This document shows, one piece after another, positions 26,422-35,033 of a stretch of DNA of 64,000 nt. The DNA is taken from contig NZ_JOEA01000020.1 of the NCBI RefSeq assembly GCF_000719115.1, forward strand, positions 1 to 64,000, given 5' to 3'. Below the pieces are notes generated by a model that searched no databases, had not been told where the DNA came from, and worked only from the letters and a program-made list of their open reading frames with translations. Source of the stretch: Lentzea albidocapillata (GTDB lineage Bacteria; Actinomycetota; Actinomycetes; Mycobacteriales; Pseudonocardiaceae). The stretch's first letter is position 1. Every line of letters starts with the position of its first letter. A program made the translations under genes and the position numbers.

Positions 26422-27460
26422 ATTGCGCCACGAAGAGGAGCGGACCGGCCACGGCGCCGATGTTGAACGCGGTGGTCGCGTAGGAGCCGGCCATCGTCGG
26501 CGCACCTGCCGCGTGGTGCAGCACCCTCGCGATCAACGTGCTGCCCACCGCGAACGACACCACACCGAGCGCGAACACCAACGGCAGCAACACGATCGGC
26601 TCACGACCGAGCACGTCGAGGCTGAACCATCCCGCGAGCACCAGCACTCCGCCGATCGCGACGACCGGACGTGCCGCAGAGCCGGACAGGCGTCCACCTG
26701 TGGTGACCCCCGCGAACGAGCCGACGCCGAAGAGCACCAGCACGACCGGCACCCACCACTCACCCAGCCCTGCGACGTCGGTGACGACCGGGGCCAGGAA
26801 CGTGAAGTGGCCGAAGGTCACCGCGTTCACCAGGACCGCGAGCGCGATCACCAGCACCAGCCGCGGTTTCCGCAGCTCCGCCAACTCGGGTCGCAACGCG
26901 ACGGTGGTGTGCTGCTGCCGGGACGGAATCCCTTTGAGGACACCGGCTGCGGCCGGCACGCAGAGCACCGCGACGGCCAGGAACGTGGCACGCCAGCCGA
27001 GCGCGGTGCCGAGCAGCGATCCTCCCGGCACACCGGCGATCATGGCCACCGTCGTGCCGGACAGCAGCACGGCGAGCGCCCGTCCACGTTGCCGTGGCGG
27101 CACTGATGCCGTGGCGGACGTCAGCGCCACGGCGAGGAAACCGGCGTTCGCGAGCGCGGCCACCACCCTGGTCACGAGCAACACGGCGAAGCTCTCGGTG
27201 ACGGCCCCGATCAGGTGTGCGGCGAGGAAGACAGCGAGGAACGCGAACAGGCTGAACCTCGGTGGCCAGTTGCGGGCCAGCGCGGCCATCAGCGGTGCGC
27301 CGACGACCATCCCTGCCGCGAAGGCCGAGGTGAGCGTACCGGCCGTGCCCACGGACACGTGGAAGTCGGCGGCGACGGCGGGCAACAGCCCGGAGAGCAT
27401 GAACTCAGAGGTGCCCATGGCGAACAGGGCCAGGGCGAGCAGGTACAGCGAAAGAGGCAC
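26420..27460 (-). CDS. MFS exporter, chloramphenicol (Cmx/CmlR)-type, C-terminally short
   Basis: 346 residues. The start MPLSLYLLALALFAMGTSEF and the blocks GTAGTLTSAFAAGMVVGAP, RVVAALANAGFLAVAL and AVLLSGTTVAMIAGVPGGS match the actinobacterial chloramphenicol exporter family, a drug:proton antiporter of the major facilitator superfamily. Family members are about 390-400 residues with 12 helices. Here the frame ends GAVAGPLLFVAQ, in helix 11, so about 45-50 residues (helix 12) are missing, and the fadE5 terminator begins at once. It may be non-functional or a shortened variant. Confidence 0.8.
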   Translation of the reverse strand: MPLSLYLLALALFAMGTSEFMLSGLLPAVAADFHVSVGTAGTLTSAFAAGMVVGAPLMAALARNWPPRFSLFAFLAVFLAAHLIGAVTESFAVLLVTRVVAALANAGFLAVALTSATASVPPRQRGRALAVLLSGTTVAMIAGVPGGSLLGTALGWRATFLAVAVLCVPAAAGVLKGIPSRQQHTTVALRPELAELRKPRLVLVIALAVLVNAVTFGHFTFLAPVVTDVAGLGEWWVPVVLVLFGVGSFAGVTTGGRLSGSAARPVVAIGGVLVLAGWFSLDVLGREPIVLLPLVFALGVVSFAVGSTLIARVLHHAAGAPTMAGSYATTAFNIGAVAGPLLFVAQ

Positions 27461-27580
27461 GGAGGAGCTCCGAGGACGAGGGGTTTACCGGGGCTGACGG
27501 CTAGACCGCAGACCCGACCCTGGATGCCTCAGGACTCGACATGATCGGCACGGTAGCGCGATCACCTCACACGATGCAGC

Positions 27581-28078
27581 TTGATTTCGTTGTCAGTTGA
27601 CAGCCGCTCGTTCGGAATCAAAAATTGGCCGGTGTTCCTGTACCTGCTGATGCTGTGCGCGATCGCCGGCATCGTGGCGCTCGCGACGATCGTCCTGCGA
27701 CGCCTCAAGAACCGGCAGGTGCGCCAGGACGAACTGTGGTCCGGGTACCAGCAGCACATGAACGCGCTGCGCGAGGCGTCGCCGGAAGCGGAGCTGGCGA
27801 CGGTCGCGCAGGTGTACCAACGTGCGAAGAGCGGCACCAAGGCCGTGATCGCGTGGGAGCGCACGGGAGTCGAGCAGGACTCGTGGTTCGAGGGGATGGA
27901 CCCGAGTCCCGGCGACGTCCTGCTGCTGCGCTGCAGCCCCGGCTGGGGGCCGGACTCCGCCAGCCCCAACGTCTTCTACGTGGCGCCGGGACAGGTCCTG
28001 TCGTCGATGACGGTGGAGGCGCAGGCAGCCGCGGCCCGGCATGAGCATCGGCTCGCGGCCACCGGCGTCACTCCTTGA
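27581..28078 (+). CDS. Hypothetical single-pass membrane protein
   Basis: Up to 165 residues. One transmembrane helix (FLYLLMLCAIAGIVALATIV) near the N-terminus is followed by a basic stop-transfer segment (RRLKNRQVRQ) and a cytosolic or external domain of unknown fold with GWGPDSASPNVFYVAPGQV. The start is uncertain: TTG at 27581 opens the frame and a GTG at 27632 directly before the helix is possible. It converges on and overlaps the DUF1206 gene by 11 bp. Confidence 0.5.
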   Translation: MISLSVDSRSFGIKNWPVFLYLLMLCAIAGIVALATIVLRRLKNRQVRQDELWSGYQQHMNALREASPEAELATVAQVYQRAKSGTKAVIAWERTGVEQDSWFEGMDPSPGDVLLLRCSPGWGPDSASPNVFYVAPGQVLSSMTVEAQAAAARHEHRLAATGVTP

Positions 28079-28859
28079 GTGCTCGCGCGGCGGCGAAGCA
28101 GTAGACGCCGAACGCGGCGATGCCGATCGCCACGGCGGACAGCAGGAACATGCCGTAAGGCTGTGCCACCAACGTTTTCAGGGCCTTGTCCATGCCGCCG
28201 GACTGCTGGGGGTCCGCGTTGATCGCGGCGAGTCCGACGAGGACACCGATGACGCCGTACGCGGAGCCCTTGCCGATCCAGCCGATCCTGCCGACCGGCT
28301 CGATCCACGACGGCGCACGGCTCATGTCGAGATCCTTCTCGAAGGACTTCTTGATGCCCTTGTAGATGATCACGCCGGCGATGACGAGGATGCCGATCGC
28401 CACGGCGCCGACGATGAACTGGCCGCCGGACAGGGCGAGCAGCTGCGCCGTGAGTTCCTGCTGCTGCTGGTTCTGGTCACCGGAACCGCCCGAGCCCGTC
28501 GCGTACTTGAAGGCACCCAGCGCGATACCGGTCGCGGTGATGGCGCGGGCCGCGGACCCGATGCGCTTGGAGATCCGCTTCCGCTTCTTGCCGATGTAGG
28601 TGTACCCGACGAAGGCGAGCAGCAGCTGCCACAGCGCGAAGCACACGAGCCCGATGGCGAGCGTCCACAGCAACCACGCGCCGCCCTGCGCGATGTCGCT
28701 CACCGCGCCCTTCGAGTCGGCCTGTTCGGAGTCGCCGAACGCTACCTGGATCGCGAGCCACGCCACCAGGACGTGCACGACCCCGTAGAACACCATCCCC
28801 ACCCGCCCGAACGTCTGGACGACGGGGTGTCTTCGCGCCTCTTGCGCAACAGTGGCCAC
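28068..28859 (-). CDS. DUF1206 membrane protein
   Basis: 263 residues with six transmembrane helices arranged as three two-helix DUF1206 repeats. Each repeat begins near a Gly-rich turn (RVGMVFYGVVHVLVAW, RAITATGIALGAFKY, RIGWIGKGSAYGVIGVLVG). The linker GSGGSGDQNQQQQ after the third helix is low complexity. Function unknown. The GTG start (28857-28859) lies in one arm of a long hairpin that also follows the upstream VanW-like gene. Confidence 0.82.
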   Translation of the reverse strand: MATVAQEARRHPVVQTFGRVGMVFYGVVHVLVAWLAIQVAFGDSEQADSKGAVSDIAQGGAWLLWTLAIGLVCFALWQLLLAFVGYTYIGKKRKRISKRIGSAARAITATGIALGAFKYATGSGGSGDQNQQQQELTAQLLALSGGQFIVGAVAIGILVIAGVIIYKGIKKSFEKDLDMSRAPSWIEPVGRIGWIGKGSAYGVIGVLVGLAAINADPQQSGGMDKALKTLVAQPYGMFLLSAVAIGIAAFGVYCFAAARALKE

Positions 28860-28890
28860 GAACGGGTGACTACCCGCGCGTGGCCACTGT
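28849..28890 (-). terminator. Long hairpin overlapping the DUF1206 start codon
   Basis: Outer arms acagtggccacg (28849-28860) and cgtggccactgt (28879-28890) are perfectly complementary over 12 bp, and inside them cgggt/acccg adds five more pairs. It begins 15 bases past the VanW-like stop, fitting a terminator. One arm contains the GTG start and first codons of DUF1206, so it may also limit that gene's translation. Confidence 0.6.
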
Positions 28891-28905
28891 CAACCTGAAA
28901 GAAGC

Positions 28906-30897
28906 TCAGCCGCCGGGTGGTGGCTCACAGATGATCTTGAACTGCGGGTCGTAGCGGACCGTGCGCGATTCGCTGCGGGACTGGCCCGTGCGGCGGTCCG
29001 TGATCGTGCGGGTGTCCGTCACCGAGAAACCAGGAGCACCGTTGCTCGCGGAGCACGGGGTCTTGTTGACCTTCTTCTCCTGCGGCTGGGTGGGGTTGAA
29101 GTCCCCGCTGGTCGAGCCGGTGACGTCGTAGTTCTTGGTGCCCCACAGCACGATCTTGATGGACCCCGGGGTCCAGATCGTCTGGATGGCGACGCCCGTG
29201 TCGTCCGGGTTCGTGAAGGAGATGTCGATCAGGCTGTTGCCCGCGCCGTCCATGAACACGGTGGCCTCGCGGCCCTTCGGGTACCGCGTGATCCAGTAGC
29301 TGTGCTCCCTGTGGCCCGCGTCCTTCATGCCCGCGTAGTAGTACGCGTTGTAGAGCGTGGTCGCGAACTGCGAGATGCCGCCACCGACCGCCATGCCGGG
29401 GATGCCGTTCTCGATGATGCCCGCCTCGACGTAGCCCTGCGCGGTACCGCGGGGGCCGGTGTGCTTGTTGAGGCTGAACGTCTCCTTGGGCTTCACGATC
29501 GCGCCGTTGACCTTCTCGGCCACGACCCGGATGTTGACGCCCGAGGCGGGGGCGAAGCCACCGGTCTGGAACTCGCCGATGACCTCCTTGATGCCCATCT
29601 TGTTCGCCTGCTCGGTGGTGACCTTCGCGGGCGTGTGCTTGTACTCGAACTTGACCTCGCGCGCGTCGGTCTTCTTCAGCGTGTCGAAGTAGGGCTGGAG
29701 GTTCTTGTCCCAGTCGAGGTCGAGGCCGTCCACCGACGGCTTGACGGTCGGCCTGCCACCCTCGAAGACGATCTCGGCGTCCTTGCCCTGCTTGACCGTG
29801 TCCTTGAGCTGCGGCGTGGTCACCTCGGCGAGCTTGTCCTTGTTCGGCGTGACGTTCAGCGCGCCACCCTCACCGGGAGCGAAGGCCAGCGTGGTCCCGA
29901 TCTGCTCCGGCGTGAGCGTCGCGTCCTTGCCCTCGCCCTTGATGACGACGGGACCGGACACCGCGATCTTCACGACCTCGTTGAGCGCCTTCTCGACGCC
30001 CTCCTTGGTCGTCTTGACCGGGGTGAAGTCCATCGGGACCTCGACCGGGTTGCCGGACGCCCAGTTCGCGACGACTGCGCCCACGGCTTCCCCGGCCTTG
30101 AGCTTCTGGCCTTCGTGCGGCTCGACGGCGACGGGATTCGCGCCCTCGAACCTGATGGTGCCCTCGATCGGGTCGTGGTCGAGCTTGGGGCGCAGGGCCT
30201 CCAGCGCGCCGGTGACCTTCGCGTCGTCGGCCTTCGTCGCGACACCGACCTCGCGGCTGGTGAAGAACGACGTGACACGCGTGAACGGGCTGAGCGGCTG
30301 GCTGCCGGCACGCTCGATCGTGCTGTTCCAGTCGAGCTCGAGACCCGCGGCCTTGGGGTCGAGCTCGGACGTGACGTCGCCGGCCTTGAGCGCGACGGGC
30401 TTGTCCAGGCGCGGGCCGATCTCGTCGCGCAGCTTCTTCTCGGCCTCGTCGTGGCTCATGCCGCCGACGTCGACGCCCGCCACCGTCACACCGCGCGGCA
30501 CGTTGCCGCTGGAGACGAGCATGTCGAGGCCGTAGAGCAGACCGAAGGCGCCGACCACGGCCGCGGCCACGATCAACGCCTTCTTCTTCGTGTTCTTCGG
30601 CTGCGCCTCGTCCTGACCCGGCTCGATCATCACGGGCCCGTAGACGCCGGAGTCCTCCGGCTGCGGCTCGGGTGGCGCCACCGGCTTCATGTACTCCGTG
30701 GCGGCCTCGGCGGCCGGGAACCCGACACCGGGCACAGCCGCGGTGACGGTCGGCTCGTTCGAGTCCGGCTCCTCAGACGGCCACGCCTCGGTCGAGGCGT
30801 CCACCTGGACCGGAGCGATCTTGGTCGTCTGCTCCGAGGACGTGCCGCCGGGACCCACCGGTGGCATCGCTCTCGTCTTGTCAGCGTCGTACGGCAC
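28906..30897 (-). CDS. VanW-family protein with peptidoglycan-binding-like repeats
   Basis: 663 residues. A disordered Pro/Glu-rich N-terminus is followed by one transmembrane helix (KKKALIVAAAVVGAFGLLYG, about residue 108) and an extracellular part. That part has repeated YkuD-linked peptidoglycan-binding (PG_binding_4) domains around 150-420 and a VanW domain at 450-590, recognisable by GYVEAGIIENGIPGMAVGGG and SQFATTLYNAYYYAG. VanW function is unknown; the architecture is typical of actinobacterial wall-associated proteins. GTG at 30897 with a ggggag RBS is the chosen start. GroES-like and thioredoxin genes precede it on the same strand. Confidence 0.85.
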   Translation of the reverse strand: MPYDADKTRAMPPVGPGGTSSEQTTKIAPVQVDASTEAWPSEEPDSNEPTVTAAVPGVGFPAAEAATEYMKPVAPPEPQPEDSGVYGPVMIEPGQDEAQPKNTKKKALIVAAAVVGAFGLLYGLDMLVSSGNVPRGVTVAGVDVGGMSHDEAEKKLRDEIGPRLDKPVALKAGDVTSELDPKAAGLELDWNSTIERAGSQPLSPFTRVTSFFTSREVGVATKADDAKVTGALEALRPKLDHDPIEGTIRFEGANPVAVEPHEGQKLKAGEAVGAVVANWASGNPVEVPMDFTPVKTTKEGVEKALNEVVKIAVSGPVVIKGEGKDATLTPEQIGTTLAFAPGEGGALNVTPNKDKLAEVTTPQLKDTVKQGKDAEIVFEGGRPTVKPSVDGLDLDWDKNLQPYFDTLKKTDAREVKFEYKHTPAKVTTEQANKMGIKEVIGEFQTGGFAPASGVNIRVVAEKVNGAIVKPKETFSLNKHTGPRGTAQGYVEAGIIENGIPGMAVGGGISQFATTLYNAYYYAGMKDAGHREHSYWITRYPKGREATVFMDGAGNSLIDISFTNPDDTGVAIQTIWTPGSIKIVLWGTKNYDVTGSTSGDFNPTQPQEKKVNKTPCSASNGAPGFSVTDTRTITDRRTGQSRSESRTVRYDPQFKIICEPPPGG

Positions 30898-30973
30898 AGC
30901 TCTCCCCGTTGCCCTGTCTCTCCTGAGGTGGCATATGTGTGCAGCTATCAGGCGTCGATCACGAACCGGCGGC

Positions 30974-31294
30974 TCATAGGTACAGACCAGTACCGTGCTC
31001 GGTGAGCTCCGTCGCAACCGCGTGCAGATCGCGTTCCCTCATCACGAGATACGTGGTGCCGTGCACCTCGACCTCAAGCTGATCTTCCGGGTTGAACATC
31101 ACCCGGTCCCCGACCTTCACGTGGCGCACGCTGGTACCGACTCCGAACACATCACCCCACGCCAACCGCTTCGCCATCTGGGCCGTAGCGGGGATCACGA
31201 TGCCTCCGCTGGAACGCCGCTCGCCGTCCTCGGGCGAGATGCGGACCATCACACGGTCGTACAGCATCTGGATCTCGAGCTTGACATCAGGCAC
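30974..31294 (-). CDS. GroES-like co-chaperonin (orphan, divergent)
   Basis: 106 residues of the Cpn10 fold: MLYDRVMVRISPEDGERRSS, the mobile-loop/hairpin motif GGIVIPATAQ, WGDVFGVGTSVRHVKVGDRV then MFNPEDQLEVEV. It lacks a neighbouring groEL and differs from standard GroES in the mobile loop (GERRSSGGIVIP) and has an extra C-terminal tail. It starts with GTG at 31294, 9 bases after the thioredoxin/NHL stop, so the two are probably co-transcribed. It may serve a specialised role; a canonical GroES must lie elsewhere in the genome (inference). Confidence 0.8.
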   Translation of the reverse strand: MPDVKLEIQMLYDRVMVRISPEDGERRSSGGIVIPATAQMAKRLAWGDVFGVGTSVRHVKVGDRVMFNPEDQLEVEVHGTTYLVMRERDLHAVATELTEHGTGLYL

Positions 31295-31303
31295 CAGCAG
31301 AGT

Positions 31304-33163
31304 CTACGTGCCTTGTGGACCCTCCTCGTCCATGCCGCCCATCAGCAGCGGGAGCCGGGTAGGTGCATCGGCAACAACTCGAACCGGGACCCCCCAGTCC
31401 TGCCTGGTCAGACGGCACACCGGGTGTTCGTCCGCAGGATCGTCACTGCAACTGGCGGCCTGCGCTACGACATGCAGAACGCCGTTCGTGACCTGATCGT
31501 TGATCCGCAGCGCCCGTACCAGCCCAGTGGTGACGCCGGCCCCCTCGATGATCAGCTCCGGAGGCGAGCTGGTGATCTCCAGACGGGTGGAGGGGCCGTA
31601 CCTTTCGTCCAGTTTCGTCCCGGTCGGCGGGGTGAAGACGACCGCGAGCTCGAACGCTCCCGGCGCGATGTCGGTGGACGGCCGCTTCACCTCGTGGGCC
31701 GCGCCGTCGATCTTCGTGGCGGCCGCCGTGAACCGTTCGAGCCGGTGGGCCGCACTCGCGACCACGACGAGTTCGTTCTGGATGAGGAGCGCGTCGGACG
31801 GCTCGGCGATGTCCGTGGCGATGGTGGTCAGGGTGTTCGTCTCAGGGTCGAAACGCCTGATCGCGTTGTTGTAGGTGTCGCTGATGACGACCGAGTGGTC
31901 GCCGAGGACCGTGACGCCCAGCGGGTGCTGCAGCAGGGCCTCGTCCGCGTCACCGTCCTTGTGCCCGAACGCGAACAGCCCCTTGCCGACGACCGTGCGG
32001 ACCTCACCGTTCTCGAGGTAGCGCAACGCACTCGTCTCGGAGTCGACCATCCACAGCCGGTCGCCGTCCGCCGCGAGCCCGGACGTCTGCGCGAAGAAGG
32101 CCCCTTCGGCCGGACCGTCGTTGATGCCCTCGACGGTGGTGCCGGCCAGCCTCCTGACGGTGCCGGTCCCAGGGTCGAAGAAGCTCAGCGTGTGGTTGCC
32201 GGCCATCGCGATCGCGACACCGCCGTTCCACCAGGCCACGTCCCACGGACTAGTCAGCTCGATCTTGTCGGCCGGCCCGTCGGTCTCCCCGTCACGCCAC
32301 TGCTCGCCGGTGCCCGCGAGCGTCGTGACCTCGCCCGTTTCGAGGTCGAGGCCGCGAAGGAGGTGGTTGACCGTGTCGGCGACGACGACGTCGTTGGTAC
32401 CGGGAACCAGCGTGAGACCCGCGGGCTCGGAGAAGGTGGGGTTCAGGCCGTCCTGCCGGCCGCGCTCGCCGGTGCCGATGCGGCGGATGACGGTCTCACC
32501 GTCCGCTTCGAGCTCCACGATGCTGTGGTGGGCCGAGTCGCTGACGAGGATCGTGCCACTCGGCGTCACGATGGCCTTGGCGGGGAAGCGAAGCGTGGTG
32601 TTCTCCGGCTCCGGCGCCTGGTACGGACCTCGGCCGCGGTGCAACGTGCCCTTCTCGTCGTGCTCCTCGACCAGTTCCCTGATGACGGTCCTGAGCGCCT
32701 CGACATGCCCCTCACCAGCGGCGACGTGCACGACGTAACCCTCGGGGTCGACCAGGGTCAGCGTCGGCCACGCCTTCACGGCGTAGTTCTGCCACGTCGT
32801 GAGCTCCGGGTCGTCCAGGACCGGGTGATGCACCCCGTACCGCTCGACGGCGGCCTTGAGCGCCTCGGGGTCCGCCTCGTGCACGAACTTCGGCGAGTGC
32901 ACGCCGATCGTGACCAGGACGTCCTCGAACTCGTCCTCCAGCGGGCGCAGCTCGTCGAGGACGTGCAGGCAGTTGATGCAGCAGAACGTCCAGAAGTCGA
33001 GGAGCAAGATCTTGCCGCGCAGGTCCTTGAGGCTGACCTGGTCGCCGCCGGTGTTCAGCCAGCCGCGTCCTACCAGCTCAGGGGCACGGACACGGGCACG
33101 GCGCTTCGCAGTCGTCACGTCCCGATCCAACACTGTGGACGGTCGTGCTGTTCCGGCGTCCAT
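31304..33163 (-). CDS. Thioredoxin-like/NHL-repeat protein (NHLRC2 type)
   Basis: About 620 residues. The N-terminal half is a thioredoxin/TlpA fold with the active-site stretch LLLDFWTFCCINCLHVLDEL (CCINC near residue 62) and the cis-proline block KAWPTLTLVDPEG. The rest is a six-bladed NHL beta-propeller with repeated DT.NH/S..L patterns (VADTVNHLLRGL, ISDTYNNAIRRF, VSDSAHHSIVEL). The eukaryotic relative is NHLRC2. It lacks a signal peptide, so it is a cytosolic redox protein of unknown substrate. ATG at 33163; a GTG lies directly before it. Confidence 0.88.
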   Translation of the reverse strand: MDAGTARPSTVLDRDVTTAKRRARVRAPELVGRGWLNTGGDQVSLKDLRGKILLLDFWTFCCINCLHVLDELRPLEDEFEDVLVTIGVHSPKFVHEADPEALKAAVERYGVHHPVLDDPELTTWQNYAVKAWPTLTLVDPEGYVVHVAAGEGHVEALRTVIRELVEEHDEKGTLHRGRGPYQAPEPENTTLRFPAKAIVTPSGTILVSDSAHHSIVELEADGETVIRRIGTGERGRQDGLNPTFSEPAGLTLVPGTNDVVVADTVNHLLRGLDLETGEVTTLAGTGEQWRDGETDGPADKIELTSPWDVAWWNGGVAIAMAGNHTLSFFDPGTGTVRRLAGTTVEGINDGPAEGAFFAQTSGLAADGDRLWMVDSETSALRYLENGEVRTVVGKGLFAFGHKDGDADEALLQHPLGVTVLGDHSVVISDTYNNAIRRFDPETNTLTTIATDIAEPSDALLIQNELVVVASAAHRLERFTAAATKIDGAAHEVKRPSTDIAPGAFELAVVFTPPTGTKLDERYGPSTRLEITSSPPELIIEGAGVTTGLVRALRINDQVTNGVLHVVAQAASCSDDPADEHPVCRLTRQDWGVPVRVVADAPTRLPLLMGGMDEEGPQGT

Positions 33164-33321
33164 CACGTGAGAAGAACGGCCTTGAGATGTGGCCCGGCTC
33201 CTCGCATCCCGGCCTACGGGAAGGTTGACCCGAACCCACCGGTAGCCCTCATCATGGAACGAGGACCGCCCGCCTGAACCTTTTCGCCGTGATCGGCGTA
33301 GAGGACGCCGGGAGGTGCGTG

Positions 33322-34341
33322 ATGGTGGAGTACCTGGTGATCGGTGCGGGTCCGGCGGGCTTGCAGATGGGGCGCTTTCTACACCGTGCGGGCCGCGACT
33401 ACCTGATCGTCGAGCAGGAACCCGAGCCGGCGAGCTTCTTCCGGACGTTCCCGCGGCACCGCGTGCTCTCGACGGACGACAACTCGCTGTTCGATGGTGC
33501 GCCGTTCGCGCGCTACAGCAAGCGGTCCTTTCCCGACGCGGATGATCTGGTGCGTTATCTGGAGGACTTCGCGCGGCCGTTGAACATCCGCTACAACACG
33601 CCGGTCAGCGACCTGAGCCGGTACCAGGCGCGGCACGTGGTCGTCGCGACCGGCAACAAGCCCCACCTGCCGAACGTTCCCGGCGTCGAGCACACCGAGA
33701 CGTACGCGAGCGCGAGCACTGATCCGACCGAGTACGCGGGCAAGCGCGTGCTGATCGTCGGGCGCGGGCCCAGTGCGTTCGAGACTGCCGACAACATCGC
33801 GTCCACGGCACGGCTCACGCACACCGTCGGGCGGTCCGTGCAGCGGATCGTCAAGGAGGGCAACGAGTTCGTCGCGACGATCGACGGCACCGGCGAGCTG
33901 CGCTACGACAAGGTCGTCGTGTGTACCGGGTTCCGCAGGGACACCGCGCTGGACGGACCCGGCGTGCACGTGCTCGGCGGCGACTCGATCAAGGCGATCC
34001 GGCACTCGGCCAGGGCGTTGCACCGGTCGTTGGAGGCCGAGCATCACGGGGTGCCGTGGCCGCATCGCCGGTTGCGTAGCCGGCCGGACGCGCTGGCGGC
34101 CACGATCGCCACGCGGGCGAGTGAGATTCCGGACGGGCTGGCGGATGTCGTTGTGACGCAAGGGCAGCACGCGCTGCTCTACGACGAGATGCCCACCACC
34201 GAACGGAACGGGTTCGTCGTCACGAGCACGCAGGTGAGGCACTACCGGCGCAACGAGCTGATCGCGGTCGAGCGCCGGTTGCACCGCAAGCCGCTGGAGA
34301 GGTTCTTCTCGCAGCAGCTCGCGGTGCCGTGCATTTCCTAG
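33322..34341 (+). CDS. FAD/NAD(P)-dependent flavin monooxygenase-like oxidoreductase
   Basis: 339 residues. An N-terminal FAD-binding motif VIGAGPAGLQMG and a second dinucleotide motif VLIVGRGPSAFETADN (about residue 150) with VVATGNKPHLPNVPGV between them mark a two-dinucleotide-domain flavoprotein like FMO/FOXRED enzymes. The start at 33322 follows ggagg by six bases; the frame is open from 33289. The C-terminal 100 residues are unusual and basic. It converges on the dienelactone hydrolase gene with a 4-bp overlap. Substrate unknown. Confidence 0.8.
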   Translation: MVEYLVIGAGPAGLQMGRFLHRAGRDYLIVEQEPEPASFFRTFPRHRVLSTDDNSLFDGAPFARYSKRSFPDADDLVRYLEDFARPLNIRYNTPVSDLSRYQARHVVVATGNKPHLPNVPGVEHTETYASASTDPTEYAGKRVLIVGRGPSAFETADNIASTARLTHTVGRSVQRIVKEGNEFVATIDGTGELRYDKVVVCTGFRRDTALDGPGVHVLGGDSIKAIRHSARALHRSLEAEHHGVPWPHRRLRSRPDALAATIATRASEIPDGLADVVVTQGQHALLYDEMPTTERNGFVVTSTQVRHYRRNELIAVERRLHRKPLERFFSQQLAVPCIS

Positions 34342-35006
34342 ACCGGCAGTGTGCGCGCGAGGAACTTCACGGAGACGTCCCACGCGCTGTCGGCGGCGTC
34401 CTTGTCGTACCAGGGGCCGAGGTGGTTGAGGAACGCGTGGCCCGCGGGCTCCAGGTGGATCTCGGCGCCCTGATGCGACGGCACCGCGTCCACGACCTTC
34501 TGGTAGCCGGTGATGAACGGGTCCTCGCTACCGAAGACGAACTGGATCGGGCACGACACCTGGTCGAGCGTGCTGATCTGGTCCGGCACGCCCGAGCCGT
34601 AGAACGAGACGGCGGTGTCCGGGTCGGAGGCGGTGGCCGCGGCGTAGGCCAGGGTGCCGCCGAGGCAGAAGCCGAGCACGCCGACGCCGCCGGTCACCTC
34701 GGGCAGGTCGCGCAGGTACTGCACGGACTTGACGACGTCCTGCACGGCGAGCGGGAAGTCGAGGTTGCCGACGACCTCCATCGACTTCGCGATGCCCGCC
34801 TCGTCGTGCTCACCGACCCAGCCCGGCTGGAAGCGGTGGAAGAGCTCGGGTACGGCCACGACGTAGCCGAGCGCGGCGAGCTTCTCCGCGACGCCGCGCA
34901 GGTAGCCGTCCAGGCCGAAGATCTCCTGGATCAGCACGATGCCGGGGCCGGAACCGGACTCCGGGAGCCAGACCGGCAACGGCATGTCGTCAACTCGATG
35001 GGTCAT
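34338..35006 (-). CDS. Dienelactone hydrolase-family protein
   Basis: 222 residues, alpha/beta hydrolase fold. The nucleophile motif GFCLGG (cysteine near residue 116), an aspartate in GSEDPFI and the histidine in GHAFLNH form the DLH catalytic triad. The family opens lactone rings in aromatic degradation, but many members act on other small esters. The start at 35006 (MTHRVDD) is preferred over 35027. It lies 27 bases downstream of the SDR stop on the same strand, so the two may be an operon. Confidence 0.85.
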   Translation of the reverse strand: MTHRVDDMPLPVWLPESGSGPGIVLIQEIFGLDGYLRGVAEKLAALGYVVAVPELFHRFQPGWVGEHDEAGIAKSMEVVGNLDFPLAVQDVVKSVQYLRDLPEVTGGVGVLGFCLGGTLAYAAATASDPDTAVSFYGSGVPDQISTLDQVSCPIQFVFGSEDPFITGYQKVVDAVPSHQGAEIHLEPAGHAFLNHLGPWYDKDAADSAWDVSVKFLARTLPV

Positions 35007-35033
35007 GAACCGATCTTGCCCGAGCACGTCCGA

